42,981 nt of DNA from an uncultured Bacilli bacterium. GTDB lineage: Bacteria; Bacillota_I; Bacilli_A; RF39; UBA660. A program made the position numbers and the translations under genes. This document shows positions 9,048 through 18,734 of the stretch, in pieces; positions within the stretch are counted from its first letter, which is position 1; every line of letters begins with the position of its first letter. Location: positions 1-42,981 of the forward strand of contig CANQVB010000003.1 in NCBI GenBank assembly GCA_947627225.1, in the 5' to 3' direction. Below the pieces are notes generated by a model. It searched no databases. It was not told where the DNA came from and saw only the letters and a list, made by a program, of their open reading frames with translations.

Positions 9048-10183
9048 TTTTTTAACCTCCCCATAAGCTCTCTCAAAGGTTTCGTTATTTTCCAAGATTT
9101 AGAATTGTATACTTGTTGTAACTCCTTTTCTAAATTATTTTTGTCGGTTACTAATTTTTTTAATTCATCGTTTTCTTCTAATAGAAGACTCAAGGGGTAT
9201 TGTTCATAAATTTTTCCAGTATCTTGGTAAAAGGTATTTAAGGTATAGTGATATTTTTGTTCTAAAGTTTGGATAATTTTTTCGCTATCGGGGTGTTCAA
9301 ATAGCATGTTAATCGCAATTTGTTTATTTGTAGTCCCAAAGATATTTAAATTTAGTAAAAGTAAAAATTTTTCACAAAATAATTCTTCTTTGGAAGAGGC
9401 ATGTTTGTTGACAAATAAATCTTGAAATCCTTCTTTAAAAATTTGATCATCCATAATGTCAAACATTTCTTTGATGATATGATAATGCTCATTCATATGA
9501 CGTATTAAATTGGTAGTAGTCACACTACTTAAATTTTCATGTTGAAATCTTCGATATCCTACTAGATTTTCATTTAAAATGGCAATATTAAATTCATTGA
9601 TTAAACGAATCCAATATTCAAAATCATGTAGTTGTCGATAGGTGCAATTGTAAAGCCCAATTTTTTCAACTGCTTTTTTAGAAATGACGGAACTAGGATG
9701 GCATAGGTGATTTCCAACTTCGTAGAATAGTCGCATTCTTTTGGCTCGACTTAAATTGTCTGCATGAAAAATTTTACTTGAAAAGTTGCCATCATCTTTA
9801 TAAATATTGCCATTTTCATCGATGATATCAGCCATAGAAAAGACAGCTTCTACATCATGTGTTTCAAGATAGTTGATTTGTTTTTCCAATTTTTCTTGAT
9901 ACCAAATATCATCAGAACCTAGAACAGCAATGTAATCTCCATGACACATGCGCATTAAATGATTAAATGTTCTAACAGCACCTCTATTTTTCTTGGCATA
10001 TATTTTTTTGAGTCGCTTATCTTTTATATGCTTTAATACTTCAACAGTATGATCGGTCGAAGCGTCATCTTCCACAATAAGCTCGATATTTTGATAGGTT
10101 TGATTTAACACGCTTTCTATAGCAGATGCAATATATTTTTCATGATTATAAGATGCAATAATAACACTAACTAATTTTTCCAT
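9044..10183 (-). CDS. GT2 glycosyltransferase with C-terminal coiled coil / 'YNSKSWKITKPLR' tail
   Basis: 'VSVIIASYNHEKYIASAIESVLNQTYQNIELIVEDDASTDHT' and 'LGSDD'. Confidence 0.9.
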   Translation of the reverse strand: MEKLVSVIIASYNHEKYIASAIESVLNQTYQNIELIVEDDASTDHTVEVLKHIKDKRLKKIYAKKNRGAVRTFNHLMRMCHGDYIAVLGSDDIWYQEKLEKQINYLETHDVEAVFSMADIIDENGNIYKDDGNFSSKIFHADNLSRAKRMRLFYEVGNHLCHPSSVISKKAVEKIGLYNCTYRQLHDFEYWIRLINEFNIAILNENLVGYRRFQHENLSSVTTTNLIRHMNEHYHIIKEMFDIMDDQIFKEGFQDLFVNKHASSKEELFCEKFLLLLNLNIFGTTNKQIAINMLFEHPDSEKIIQTLEQKYHYTLNTFYQDTGKIYEQYPLSLLLEENDELKKLVTDKNNLEKELQQVYNSKSWKITKPLRELMGRLKK

Positions 10184-10399
10184 TCAAACACTCCAATCTA
10201 TAAAATATTATAGCATTCCTTATTTTAAAGGTAAACAATTTTAAAGGGATTTGTCTGTATCGTTGCACTGAATTTATTTGGTTTGTGTTTTTTTGAAAAC
10301 TGATAATTCAAAAACTTTTGTTGACAGAGTGCAAAATTAAATTTTGTTTTCATTCCTTCAAATTCGTGATATATTCAATAAGTAGTAAGAAGGTGTTGT

Positions 10400-11299
10400 A
10401 TGAAAAAAAATAGGAAATCAAAGCAAGGGATAAAAAGTATGAATAATGCTCCTAAAAAATTAACTAGGACAAAGAAAAATGAACATTTATATGAAAGCCA
10501 ATTAAGAGAATTAGAAAATACAATCCAACAAAAATTTAATTTTGAAGAAAATTATGTAGAAGATGAACTTGATGTTAGCTTTTTAGAAAGGAAAAAGAAG
10601 AAAAAACCAGCTGTTATAGAGAAAAAAGTGTATCCCGTAAAGCTATTAGTTTGTCTAATAGGTATTCTTATTTTATCTATGACTTTTATTACAGTTCACT
10701 ATATTACTTTTAATCATAACCAAGAAAAAATAGTGACAAAAACTATAAAAAAAGAAGTGCTCTCAGAAAATATATTATTTTTAGGAGATTCCATTACGGA
10801 TTATTATGATGTAAAAAAGTATTACCCCGACCATCATGTTGTAAATAGTGGAATTGCAGGAAATAAAACCTTTGATATTTTAGAAGATATGGAAGGAAGA
10901 GTTTATCAATATAATCCCAGTAAAATTTTTTTGTTGATTGGAACCAACGATTTAGAAGAAAAAAGAGGAATTGATAAAACTTTTGAAAATATTAAAAAAA
11001 TTATAAAGGGAATTAAAGAAAATCGTGGACAAGCAGAGATCTATATAGAAGCAATCTACCCTGTAAACAAACAACTGGATGAAAATATGGTTCATAATCG
11101 TGAAAATGATTCGATTAGGACAATAAATAAGCTTTTAAAAAAATATTGTAAAGAAATGAAGTTAACTTATATTGATACGTATGCATTATTACAGGGTGAA
11201 GAAGGAAATTTAAAAGAAGAATACTCAGATGATGGCCTTCATTTAAATGAAAATGGCTATGAACATTTAACAAAGAAATTAGAAACTTATTTAGATTAA
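10400..11299 (+). CDS. Membrane-anchored SGNH/GDSL-family hydrolase
   Basis: One TM near residue 80; 'ILFLGDSITDYY', 'NSGIAGNKT', 'LIGTNDLEE', 'DDGLHLNENGY' (SGNH blocks). Confidence 0.85.
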   Translation: MKKNRKSKQGIKSMNNAPKKLTRTKKNEHLYESQLRELENTIQQKFNFEENYVEDELDVSFLERKKKKKPAVIEKKVYPVKLLVCLIGILILSMTFITVHYITFNHNQEKIVTKTIKKEVLSENILFLGDSITDYYDVKKYYPDHHVVNSGIAGNKTFDILEDMEGRVYQYNPSKIFLLIGTNDLEEKRGIDKTFENIKKIIKGIKENRGQAEIYIEAIYPVNKQLDENMVHNRENDSIRTINKLLKKYCKEMKLTYIDTYALLQGEEGNLKEEYSDDGLHLNENGYEHLTKKLETYLD

Positions 11300-11433
11300 A
11301 AAAGATGAAGAAAATTGCAAATAAAAAGGAAGTTCATCTTAATTGGATATTTTCTTCAAAAAATACGTTTTCAAAAAAAATATTGAACAGAAAATATAAA
11401 ATATGATATAGTTTTTGTAGGGTGGGGAAGGAA

Positions 11434-12573
11434 ATGAAAAACGGAATAACAAAAAGAAAAATGAATTTTGAGTTGATGCGTGCCATATCTATGATGATGA
11501 TTGTGTTTTGGCATGTGCTATGTAAATATGGAAGAGGATATCCATCTACGATTTTTGCGAGTACTACAGGCGGAATTCATTTTGGCCTAAATGTAATTTA
11601 TATTTTATTTACAATACATGTTAACTCATTTGTTTTAGTAAGTGGGTATTTTAATTGTGAAAAGGAATTTTCTAAAAAACAATTTTTAAAGGTGTTTCTA
11701 GCAAGTTGGTTTTATCGAGTTTTATTTGTAATTCTCTTTACCTTGTTAGGATATGAAAAATTCCCATCTCTTTCTTTCTTAAAACAAATATTCATTCTTG
11801 ATATTAACTCTAATTATTGGTTTGTAAATATTTATTTGGCACTCTATCTTTTTACTCCATTTTTAAATTTGTTTATAAAACATGCATCACAACAGGTACA
11901 CCGTCGATTGTTATTGGTTAGTTTCATCGTTTTATCAATGATTCCAAGTTTTACCAATATGATGACTATTTCATCAGTTGGAACAGATGTATTATTTTTT
12001 ATGTTTCTATATATGATAGGTGCCTATTTTAAAAAATATCCAATTGAAGAGAATGCACATTTTAAAAAATATTCTAGAAGAAAACTTAGAAATATCCTTC
12101 TCTTTCTAGCAATAGGTTGTGGTCTTCTTAATGTTTTATTAGAACAGTATGGCGGTTTCTTAGCTTCTTTTGAAAATTCTTTGCTGAGTTTTTTGGGGAG
12201 GACAATTAGTAGTTTCATTTGTAATTATAATAATCCGATTGTAATCGTACAAAGTGTATTCTATTTTCTCTTCTTTAGTACGATATCTATTCATGGAACA
12301 ATAAAAAACAAAATTCTATCTTTTCTATCTCCTGCTATCTTTGGCGTTTATCTCATTCATTTTAATTCTTATGTAAGAACCTATGTTTTTTCATTTTTAG
12401 GAATAGATCCTGCACAAGGCCCATTTTCAAAAATTATAATCATCAAGGTAATACTTTATGTTATTGGTCTTTTCTTTCTCTCAATCTTCATTGAAAAGGC
12501 AAGACTTTTTGTAGCGAAGCAAATAAAATCTCTCTGGCAAAAAAGAAAGAAAAAACGAATGGTTACTGCTTAA
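11434..12573 (+). CDS. Acyltransferase family 3 (OafA/WecH-like) integral membrane protein
   Basis: 'NFELMRAISMMMIVFWHVL' N-terminal signature, about 10 TM; ATG 11434 follows ggggaagg RBS. Confidence 0.85.
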   Translation: MKNGITKRKMNFELMRAISMMMIVFWHVLCKYGRGYPSTIFASTTGGIHFGLNVIYILFTIHVNSFVLVSGYFNCEKEFSKKQFLKVFLASWFYRVLFVILFTLLGYEKFPSLSFLKQIFILDINSNYWFVNIYLALYLFTPFLNLFIKHASQQVHRRLLLVSFIVLSMIPSFTNMMTISSVGTDVLFFMFLYMIGAYFKKYPIEENAHFKKYSRRKLRNILLFLAIGCGLLNVLLEQYGGFLASFENSLLSFLGRTISSFICNYNNPIVIVQSVFYFLFFSTISIHGTIKNKILSFLSPAIFGVYLIHFNSYVRTYVFSFLGIDPAQGPFSKIIIIKVILYVIGLFFLSIFIEKARLFVAKQIKSLWQKRKKKRMVTA

Positions 12574-12645
12574 GCACTTAAATAAATGGAACAAAAAATG
12601 AAAATTTACACTTGACAAGGCTGATAAGAATACAATTTCATCTCG

Positions 12646-12674
12646 TTTACATCATAAAAGTCACATGTTATAAT
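12646..12674 (+). promoter_or_regulatory. Sigma-A-type promoter for tagH-like operon
   Basis: TTTACA - 17 nt - TATAAT immediately upstream of the ABC ATPase. Confidence 0.7.
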
Positions 12675-12700
12675 TAAAAAAGAGGAAGGTGCACAAAAAC

Positions 12701-13444
12701 ATGGATAAAAAAAAGAATTATGCCATTAAAATAGATCATGTAACAAAAAAATTTAAAGTCTATTATGATAAAGCAAATACTTTAAAAGAGCGCTTGGTAT
12801 TTTGGAAAAACAAAAAAAATATCGAAGAACGAACGGTTTTAGAAAATATAAATCTAGAAATCAAAAAAGGGGAGACAGTTGCTTTAGTTGGAGTTAATGG
12901 AAGTGGAAAAAGTACCCTCTTAAAATTGATGACTAAAATTATCTATCCCACAAAAGGAAAAGTTGAAGCAGTTGGTAAATTAACTTCGTTACTAGAATTA
13001 GGAGCTGGATTCCATGATGATTTCACAGGAAGAGAAAATATCTATTTTAATGCTTCCATTTTTGGTTTAACAAAAGAAGAGATTGATAAAAAAATAGAGG
13101 ATATTATTGCCTTTTCAGAATTAGAAAAATTTATCGATAATCCTATTCGCACATATTCTTCTGGAATGTACATGCGTCTTGCTTTTTCTGTTGCTATCAA
13201 TGTAAATGCTGAGATTCTTTTAATTGATGAAATTCTTGCCGTGGGGGATCAACATTTCCAAGATAAATGTTTTCAAAAATTAAAAGAGTTAAAAGACAGT
13301 GATAAGACAATTGTCATTGTAAGTCATAGTCTTTCTGCTTTAAGAAAAATCTGTACTAGAGCTATCTGGATTCATGAAGGACATATTAGAATGGATGGCG
13401 ACATAAACGAAGTGATAGACAACTATTTGAAAACATGTGAATAA
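12701..13444 (+). CDS. tagH: Teichoic-acid/polysaccharide ABC exporter ATPase (TagH/Wzt-like)
   Basis: Walker A 'GVNGSGKST', 'YSSGMYMRLAFSVAI' signature, 'LLIDEILAVGD'; start ATG 12701 assumed. Confidence 0.88.
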   Translation: MDKKKNYAIKIDHVTKKFKVYYDKANTLKERLVFWKNKKNIEERTVLENINLEIKKGETVALVGVNGSGKSTLLKLMTKIIYPTKGKVEAVGKLTSLLELGAGFHDDFTGRENIYFNASIFGLTKEEIDKKIEDIIAFSELEKFIDNPIRTYSSGMYMRLAFSVAINVNAEILLIDEILAVGDQHFQDKCFQKLKELKDSDKTIVIVSHSLSALRKICTRAIWIHEGHIRMDGDINEVIDNYLKTCE

Positions 13445-13459
13445 GAAAAGAGGTAAATT

Positions 13460-14233
13460 ATGCAATTGATTAAGAATTTATATAATTATCGTGAATTATT
13501 AAAAAGCAATATAAAAAAAGAAATACGAGGAAAATATAAAGGCTCTTTTTTAGGAATTCTATGGTCTTTTGTAAATCCTCTTTTAATGGTTGCTGTATAT
13601 GCAATTGTTTTTCCTTATATTATGCGTGTTCAAACTGATAATTATTTGCTTTACTTAATTACAGGTATTATTCCATGGAATTTTTTTACAATGGTGATTA
13701 ATCAAGGTATGATAACAGTACGAATGAATGCAGGCATTATAAAAAAAGTTTATTTTCCAAGAGAAATTTTACCGATTTCAGTAGCAAGTAGTGGGTTGGT
13801 TAACTTTTTTATCAGTTGCCTAATTATTTTATTATTTTGTTTGTTTAGTGGGGCTGGTTTATCGTGGTATTTGGTGTTTGTTCCTTTTTTAGCACTCATT
13901 CAGTATTTTCTTACCTTAGGAATTGTTTTTGCACTTTCAGCAATCAACATTTATATAAAAGATACGGAATACCTTGTTCAGTTCTTTTTAAACTTATTGT
14001 TTTATGCGACACCTATTTTATATCAAGCGACGCTTTTCCCAGAAAAAATTAGATGGCTACTTTATTTAAATCCTATGTCACAAATGGTAGATGCTTATCG
14101 TGCAGTATTTATATATCATCAGTTACCAGAATTTTCTGGGTTATTATACTTAATCGGTATTACAATCATTATTTTCTTTGTTGGACTCTTTATTTTTAGA
14201 AAATTAGAAAAAGGTTTTGCAGAGGAAGTATAG
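13460..14233 (+). CDS. tagG: Polysaccharide ABC exporter permease (TagG/Wzm-like)
   Basis: 'IKKEIRGKYKGSFLGILWSFVNPLLMVAVYAIVF', 6 TM, directly after ATPase. Confidence 0.9.
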   Translation: MQLIKNLYNYRELLKSNIKKEIRGKYKGSFLGILWSFVNPLLMVAVYAIVFPYIMRVQTDNYLLYLITGIIPWNFFTMVINQGMITVRMNAGIIKKVYFPREILPISVASSGLVNFFISCLIILLFCLFSGAGLSWYLVFVPFLALIQYFLTLGIVFALSAINIYIKDTEYLVQFFLNLLFYATPILYQATLFPEKIRWLLYLNPMSQMVDAYRAVFIYHQLPEFSGLLYLIGITIIIFFVGLFIFRKLEKGFAEEV

Positions 14234-14287
14234 GATGACAAACTTAGAACAATAAATATAGTCAAAATAGCAAATCGTGGAGGACTT

Positions 14288-16432
14288 ATGAAACAATGTA
14301 AATTTATAAAAATTGAGGATGCTATCGTCACAGGTGTATTACAACCCGTGTTTGTTATCAAAGGAAGTAGTACTACAGATACTTATGAATTTTTAGTTAA
14401 AGTGGATGATGTTGAAACAGAATATAATAATTTGACACTCTCAGATCGCAAACAATATGCAATTATTGTGAATCTTTTAAAATATTCAAAAAAAATAGAG
14501 GTCTATTGTAGGGAAAATGAGAAACAGAATTGGTTTCTTCTGTACAAAACAAAGACATTTTTAATAAAAAGAGTGCAAACTAGGTTATTTGAAGTTATAA
14601 AAACAGGTTTTAGGAAAATTGGACGCTGTTTTTATGTATTAGGACGAGGAATTCGTTTTTTATGGAAAGAATATCATTTTTTAGTGCCAATCCATTTATG
14701 GGGAAAATATTTCCATGATTTTAAAGAAAGTATATCTCGGGGATCAAATAAGTTTTATAATCCTAATAATTTTTCTGATTATCAACATTGGTTAAAGCTA
14801 CATGACAAAGATAAGAATGAAAAGATGGAGTTGAAATATCAACCCTTGATTTCGATTTTGACACCGGTTTATAATGTAGATGCTTCACTCCTAATGGAAT
14901 GTGTTAATTCAGTTTTAAATCAGAGTTATACTCATTTTGAATTATGTTTAGTTGATGACTGTTCTAACAAGGAAGATACCAAAGAAGCATTACAGCAATG
15001 TGAAGCGTTAGACGCAAGAATTAAGGTTCATTATAGGGAAAAAAATGGTCATATTTCTAGGGCTAGCAATGATGCGTTGAAAATGGCAAATGGAGAGTTT
15101 ATTGCACTTTTAGACAATGATGATGTGTTAGATAGTGATGCTTTGTATGAAATGGTAAAAGTATTGAATCAAGATAAAAAAATTGATTTTATTTATAGCG
15201 ATGAAGATAAACTCGATTTAAATGGGAAACGGTGTGAGCCACATTTTAAACCAGATTTTTCACCGGATACACTACTTAGTTTAAATTATATATGTCATTT
15301 CTCAATGATTCGGAAAAGGATAGTTGATGAAGTAGGCGGTTTTGAAGTCGGTTTAGAGGGTGCCCAAGATTATGATTTGTTCTTAAAAATAGTAGAAAAA
15401 ACGAAGAAGATTGCACATGTACCTAAAATTTTATACCATTGGAGAAAAACGAAAACTTCAACAGCACTCTCTTCTAAAAATAAAGATTATGCAGCTGACA
15501 AAGGGAAAATTGCAATTGAAAATGCATTAAAAAGAAGAAAAATTAAGGCAACAGTAGAAAAAGAAGAAAAAAGTGGATATTATCGAGTTCATTATGAAAT
15601 TAAAAAAGAACCACTTATTTCTATTATAATTCCTACAAGAGACTATGTGGATGTATTAAAAACGTGTGTAGACTCTATCCTAAAAAAAACAACTTATAAA
15701 AATTATGAGATCATTGTAGTAAACAACGATAGCAAAGAAAAAAAGACACAAGAATTTTTTGCAAATTATACTAAAAAATATAAAAATTTTCATATTGTCG
15801 ATTGCATTATGCCATTCAATTATTCAAAAATTAATAATATAGCAGTGTCAAAGGCAAAAGGAGAATATATTGTCCTTCTCAATAATGATACGGAAGTAAT
15901 CAGTGCCGATTGGTTAACGACAATGGTAGGATATGCTATGCAAAAGCATATTGGTGTTGTTGGAACAAAGCTTTTATATTCAGATGAAACGATTCAACAT
16001 GCAGGAGTTATTTTGGGATTAGGTGGTGTTGCTTCTCATGCTTATATTGGTTCTAGCAAACATGACACAGGCATGTTTGGAAGACTTGCAGTTCCATATA
16101 ATTACAGTGCTTGTACAGCAGCATGTATCATGATTCAGAAAAAAAAGTATGAAGAAGTAAATGGTTTGAACGAAAAATTAGAAGTAGCCTACAACGACAT
16201 TGATTTTTGTCTTCGGATTCGAAAAGAAAACTATTATAATGTTTTTTTACCACAAGTTTCCTTAATTCATTATGAATCCAAGTCTAGAGGTTTAGATACA
16301 ACAACAGAAAAATATAAAAGGTTTTTAAAGGAATCTGACTATATGTACAAGCATTGGCAACAGGAACTTCAGAATGATCCATTCTATAATTCAAATTTTA
16401 GTAAAAAGGGTTGGTTTATGCTAGATAAGTGA
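14288..16432 (+). CDS. Tandem two-domain GT2 glycosyltransferase with an additional N-terminal region
   Basis: Two GT2 blocks 'LISILTPVYNVDASLLMECVNSVLNQSY' and 'LISIIIPTRDYVDVLKTCVDSILKKTTYKNYEIIVVNND'. Confidence 0.88.
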   Translation: MKQCKFIKIEDAIVTGVLQPVFVIKGSSTTDTYEFLVKVDDVETEYNNLTLSDRKQYAIIVNLLKYSKKIEVYCRENEKQNWFLLYKTKTFLIKRVQTRLFEVIKTGFRKIGRCFYVLGRGIRFLWKEYHFLVPIHLWGKYFHDFKESISRGSNKFYNPNNFSDYQHWLKLHDKDKNEKMELKYQPLISILTPVYNVDASLLMECVNSVLNQSYTHFELCLVDDCSNKEDTKEALQQCEALDARIKVHYREKNGHISRASNDALKMANGEFIALLDNDDVLDSDALYEMVKVLNQDKKIDFIYSDEDKLDLNGKRCEPHFKPDFSPDTLLSLNYICHFSMIRKRIVDEVGGFEVGLEGAQDYDLFLKIVEKTKKIAHVPKILYHWRKTKTSTALSSKNKDYAADKGKIAIENALKRRKIKATVEKEEKSGYYRVHYEIKKEPLISIIIPTRDYVDVLKTCVDSILKKTTYKNYEIIVVNNDSKEKKTQEFFANYTKKYKNFHIVDCIMPFNYSKINNIAVSKAKGEYIVLLNNDTEVISADWLTTMVGYAMQKHIGVVGTKLLYSDETIQHAGVILGLGGVASHAYIGSSKHDTGMFGRLAVPYNYSACTAACIMIQKKKYEEVNGLNEKLEVAYNDIDFCLRIRKENYYNVFLPQVSLIHYESKSRGLDTTTEKYKRFLKESDYMYKHWQQELQNDPFYNSNFSKKGWFMLDK

Positions 16433-16497
16433 TTTCAAACAACAAAAGCTATACTTTTTGGCTAAATTTAGATATAATTTAAAAAAAGGAGAAAAGT

Positions 16498-18669
16498 ATG
16501 AAATCAAAAAAACAAACTTGTTATATTTTATTATTGCAGACAGTGGTGGCATATATTTTTACAATTCTTATGCTTCATAACTCTTTTAATAGTACAGTCT
16601 TATTCAAAATTGATATCTTTTTATTTCTTTTAATATGGCTTGGTCTTTTCTTCATCTCAAGTCATTTCATTTTCCCAATAAAAAGAGTGTATCAATTTCT
16701 CTATGAAAAAAGATATCCAATTGCACTCATTTTATTAGCTATTTTAGTTCTTGGTAAATTTAATGGCAGTTCATATGGAATGTACAATAGTTATGTAGAA
16801 CCAAATTATAGTGTTCCTGCATTAACTCCAATTTTTGGAACAAGTAGAGCAATTCGCAGTGATGGATGGCTTGTAAATTCTGCATATGTCTTATCACAAA
16901 TCAAGACGGGATTTCATTATTTCAATCCGCTTATGCGTGGGGTTGCAACAGATGTTTTTGCAACACTTCCAGCACCTGTATTTAACATATTAGGGCTTAC
17001 AAAGCCGTTCGTATTTGGCTATGTCTTTTTAGGAAATGATTATGGAATGGCATTCTATTGGTTTGGCCGAATTATTGCCTTATTCTTAGTTACGTTCGAA
17101 TTATTAATGGTGCTTTCTAAAGGAAAAAAAGTTTCTTCTTTGATAGGAACCATCTTAATTACAGCTTCCCCTCCTGTTTTTTGGTGGTACTCTACGCAGT
17201 TGATTGAAATTTTAGTTGGTGGGGAATTTGCAGTTTTAATGTTTTATCACTTTTTACGAGAAAAAAATTGGAAGAGAAAAGTATTATATTCAATTTTAAT
17301 TGGATGGGGCTTTTTAGTGTATGCATTTGCATTATATCCAGCATGGCAAATCCCATTTGGTTATGTCTTCTTGTTATTGGCATTTTATTTATTGCTTGAT
17401 GCGAAAAAACAAAAACCTATTCGAATAAAAACTTTATGGCCTATATTGCTTACAGTAGTAATGATAGTTGGTTCTGTTGGTTATTTCTTATATTTAAGTG
17501 GATCTACCTATCAACAAATTATGTCTACAGTTTATCCTGGCGCCAGATTTGTACTTGGTGGAACTGGATATGGACCTGTTTCCTCTTATCCACTTGCTAT
17601 TTTTTTCCCTTACTTTGATGCAGGAAATCCATCAGAACTTAGTAGTTTTTATTCTTTTTTTCCACTCGTTTTAATTGTTGCTATTTACTATCTTATTCGG
17701 GAAAGAAAACACTGGAAGGAAAACATATTACTGTTGGGACTTACAGTTCTTACAATCATTTATCTTATATTTGCCGTATTGTCATTCCCATCTTTTCTTG
17801 CTAAAATCACACTTATGTATATGGTTCCGGCTGGAAGATTAGGGATTATTATTTCCTTTTTGTGTATTTTATTGTTTACACTTTTACTGGACAAAAAACT
17901 TATAACAACAAAAAAAGAAAAGATTGGCTTTATAGTTTTATTGGTTTTGTCTAGTCTTTATACAATAAATGAAGCACATACTGTTTTAGGTAATTATGCG
18001 ACACCAAAACGATTACTGATAGGCTTTCTTTTATTAATTATTCCAAGCTTTTATTTTCTATTCCATGATAAAATGAAAGAAAAAAGAAAAACAAACAGGA
18101 TCATGCACGAAACCTCCCTTTTAAAAAGGGGTATTTCAAAAGTATATATTCCTAGAAAGGTAGTTTTACTTTTTCTAGTTACGGCGATTTCTTTTGTAAC
18201 TACGATTTATGTGAATCCGTTGATGAAAGGCTTTTCTGCATTAGATGAAAAACCACTTTCAAAAGAATTAAAGAAATACGGCGATACAAAGGATAAATGG
18301 GTTGCTTTGGATTCTATTGTTGTTGCAAATTATTTAGGAACACAAGGGAAACGTGTTATCAATAGTACAAACATTTATCCTAATTTAGCTATGTGGAAAA
18401 AATTAGATCCGAAAATGAAATATAAAGATATCTATAATCGTTATGCACATGTTAATGTCGAATTAACAAAAGGGAAATTAAACTTTAAATTAACAAGCTC
18501 TGATTTATTTACTGCATATTTAAATCCAAATGATTTATGTAAGTTAGATGTCGATTTTTTAACTTCTTATAGGAATTTAGATGAATATAATCAAGGACAA
18601 ATTCTATTTGATGAAAAATATCACAAAGATAATCTTTATTTATATCAAGTGAATTGTAAAGAAAGTTAG
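16498..18669 (+). CDS. Large polytopic membrane protein, GT-C-like, function unknown
   Basis: 723 aa with >10 hydrophobic segments; conserved-looking 'FNGSSYGMYNSYVEP...FGTSRAIRSDGWLVNS' loop. Confidence 0.65.
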   Translation: MKSKKQTCYILLLQTVVAYIFTILMLHNSFNSTVLFKIDIFLFLLIWLGLFFISSHFIFPIKRVYQFLYEKRYPIALILLAILVLGKFNGSSYGMYNSYVEPNYSVPALTPIFGTSRAIRSDGWLVNSAYVLSQIKTGFHYFNPLMRGVATDVFATLPAPVFNILGLTKPFVFGYVFLGNDYGMAFYWFGRIIALFLVTFELLMVLSKGKKVSSLIGTILITASPPVFWWYSTQLIEILVGGEFAVLMFYHFLREKNWKRKVLYSILIGWGFLVYAFALYPAWQIPFGYVFLLLAFYLLLDAKKQKPIRIKTLWPILLTVVMIVGSVGYFLYLSGSTYQQIMSTVYPGARFVLGGTGYGPVSSYPLAIFFPYFDAGNPSELSSFYSFFPLVLIVAIYYLIRERKHWKENILLLGLTVLTIIYLIFAVLSFPSFLAKITLMYMVPAGRLGIIISFLCILLFTLLLDKKLITTKKEKIGFIVLLVLSSLYTINEAHTVLGNYATPKRLLIGFLLLIIPSFYFLFHDKMKEKRKTNRIMHETSLLKRGISKVYIPRKVVLLFLVTAISFVTTIYVNPLMKGFSALDEKPLSKELKKYGDTKDKWVALDSIVVANYLGTQGKRVINSTNIYPNLAMWKKLDPKMKYKDIYNRYAHVNVELTKGKLNFKLTSSDLFTAYLNPNDLCKLDVDFLTSYRNLDEYNQGQILFDEKYHKDNLYLYQVNCKES

Positions 18670-18734
18670 TTGCTAAATAATATACTTTTGCTATTGCAAA
18701 TATAGACAAAATTAAAAATGAAAGGTGAAGTATT

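Noticed and set aside
12024-12218. Minus-strand 64-aa ORF inside the acyltransferase gene
   Set aside because: Fully antisense to a convincing CDS, no RBS or motif; typical AT-rich spurious ORF. The same applies to most short antisense ORFs in the track (for example 15-203, 6400-6606, 6701-7066, 25089-25298, 27156-27440, 28670-28955, 35817-36065, 40167-40517).
12611-12640. TTGACA ... TACAAT as a promoter
   Set aside because: Spacing is only about 13 nt; the TTTACA-17-TATAAT pair at 12646-12674 is better.
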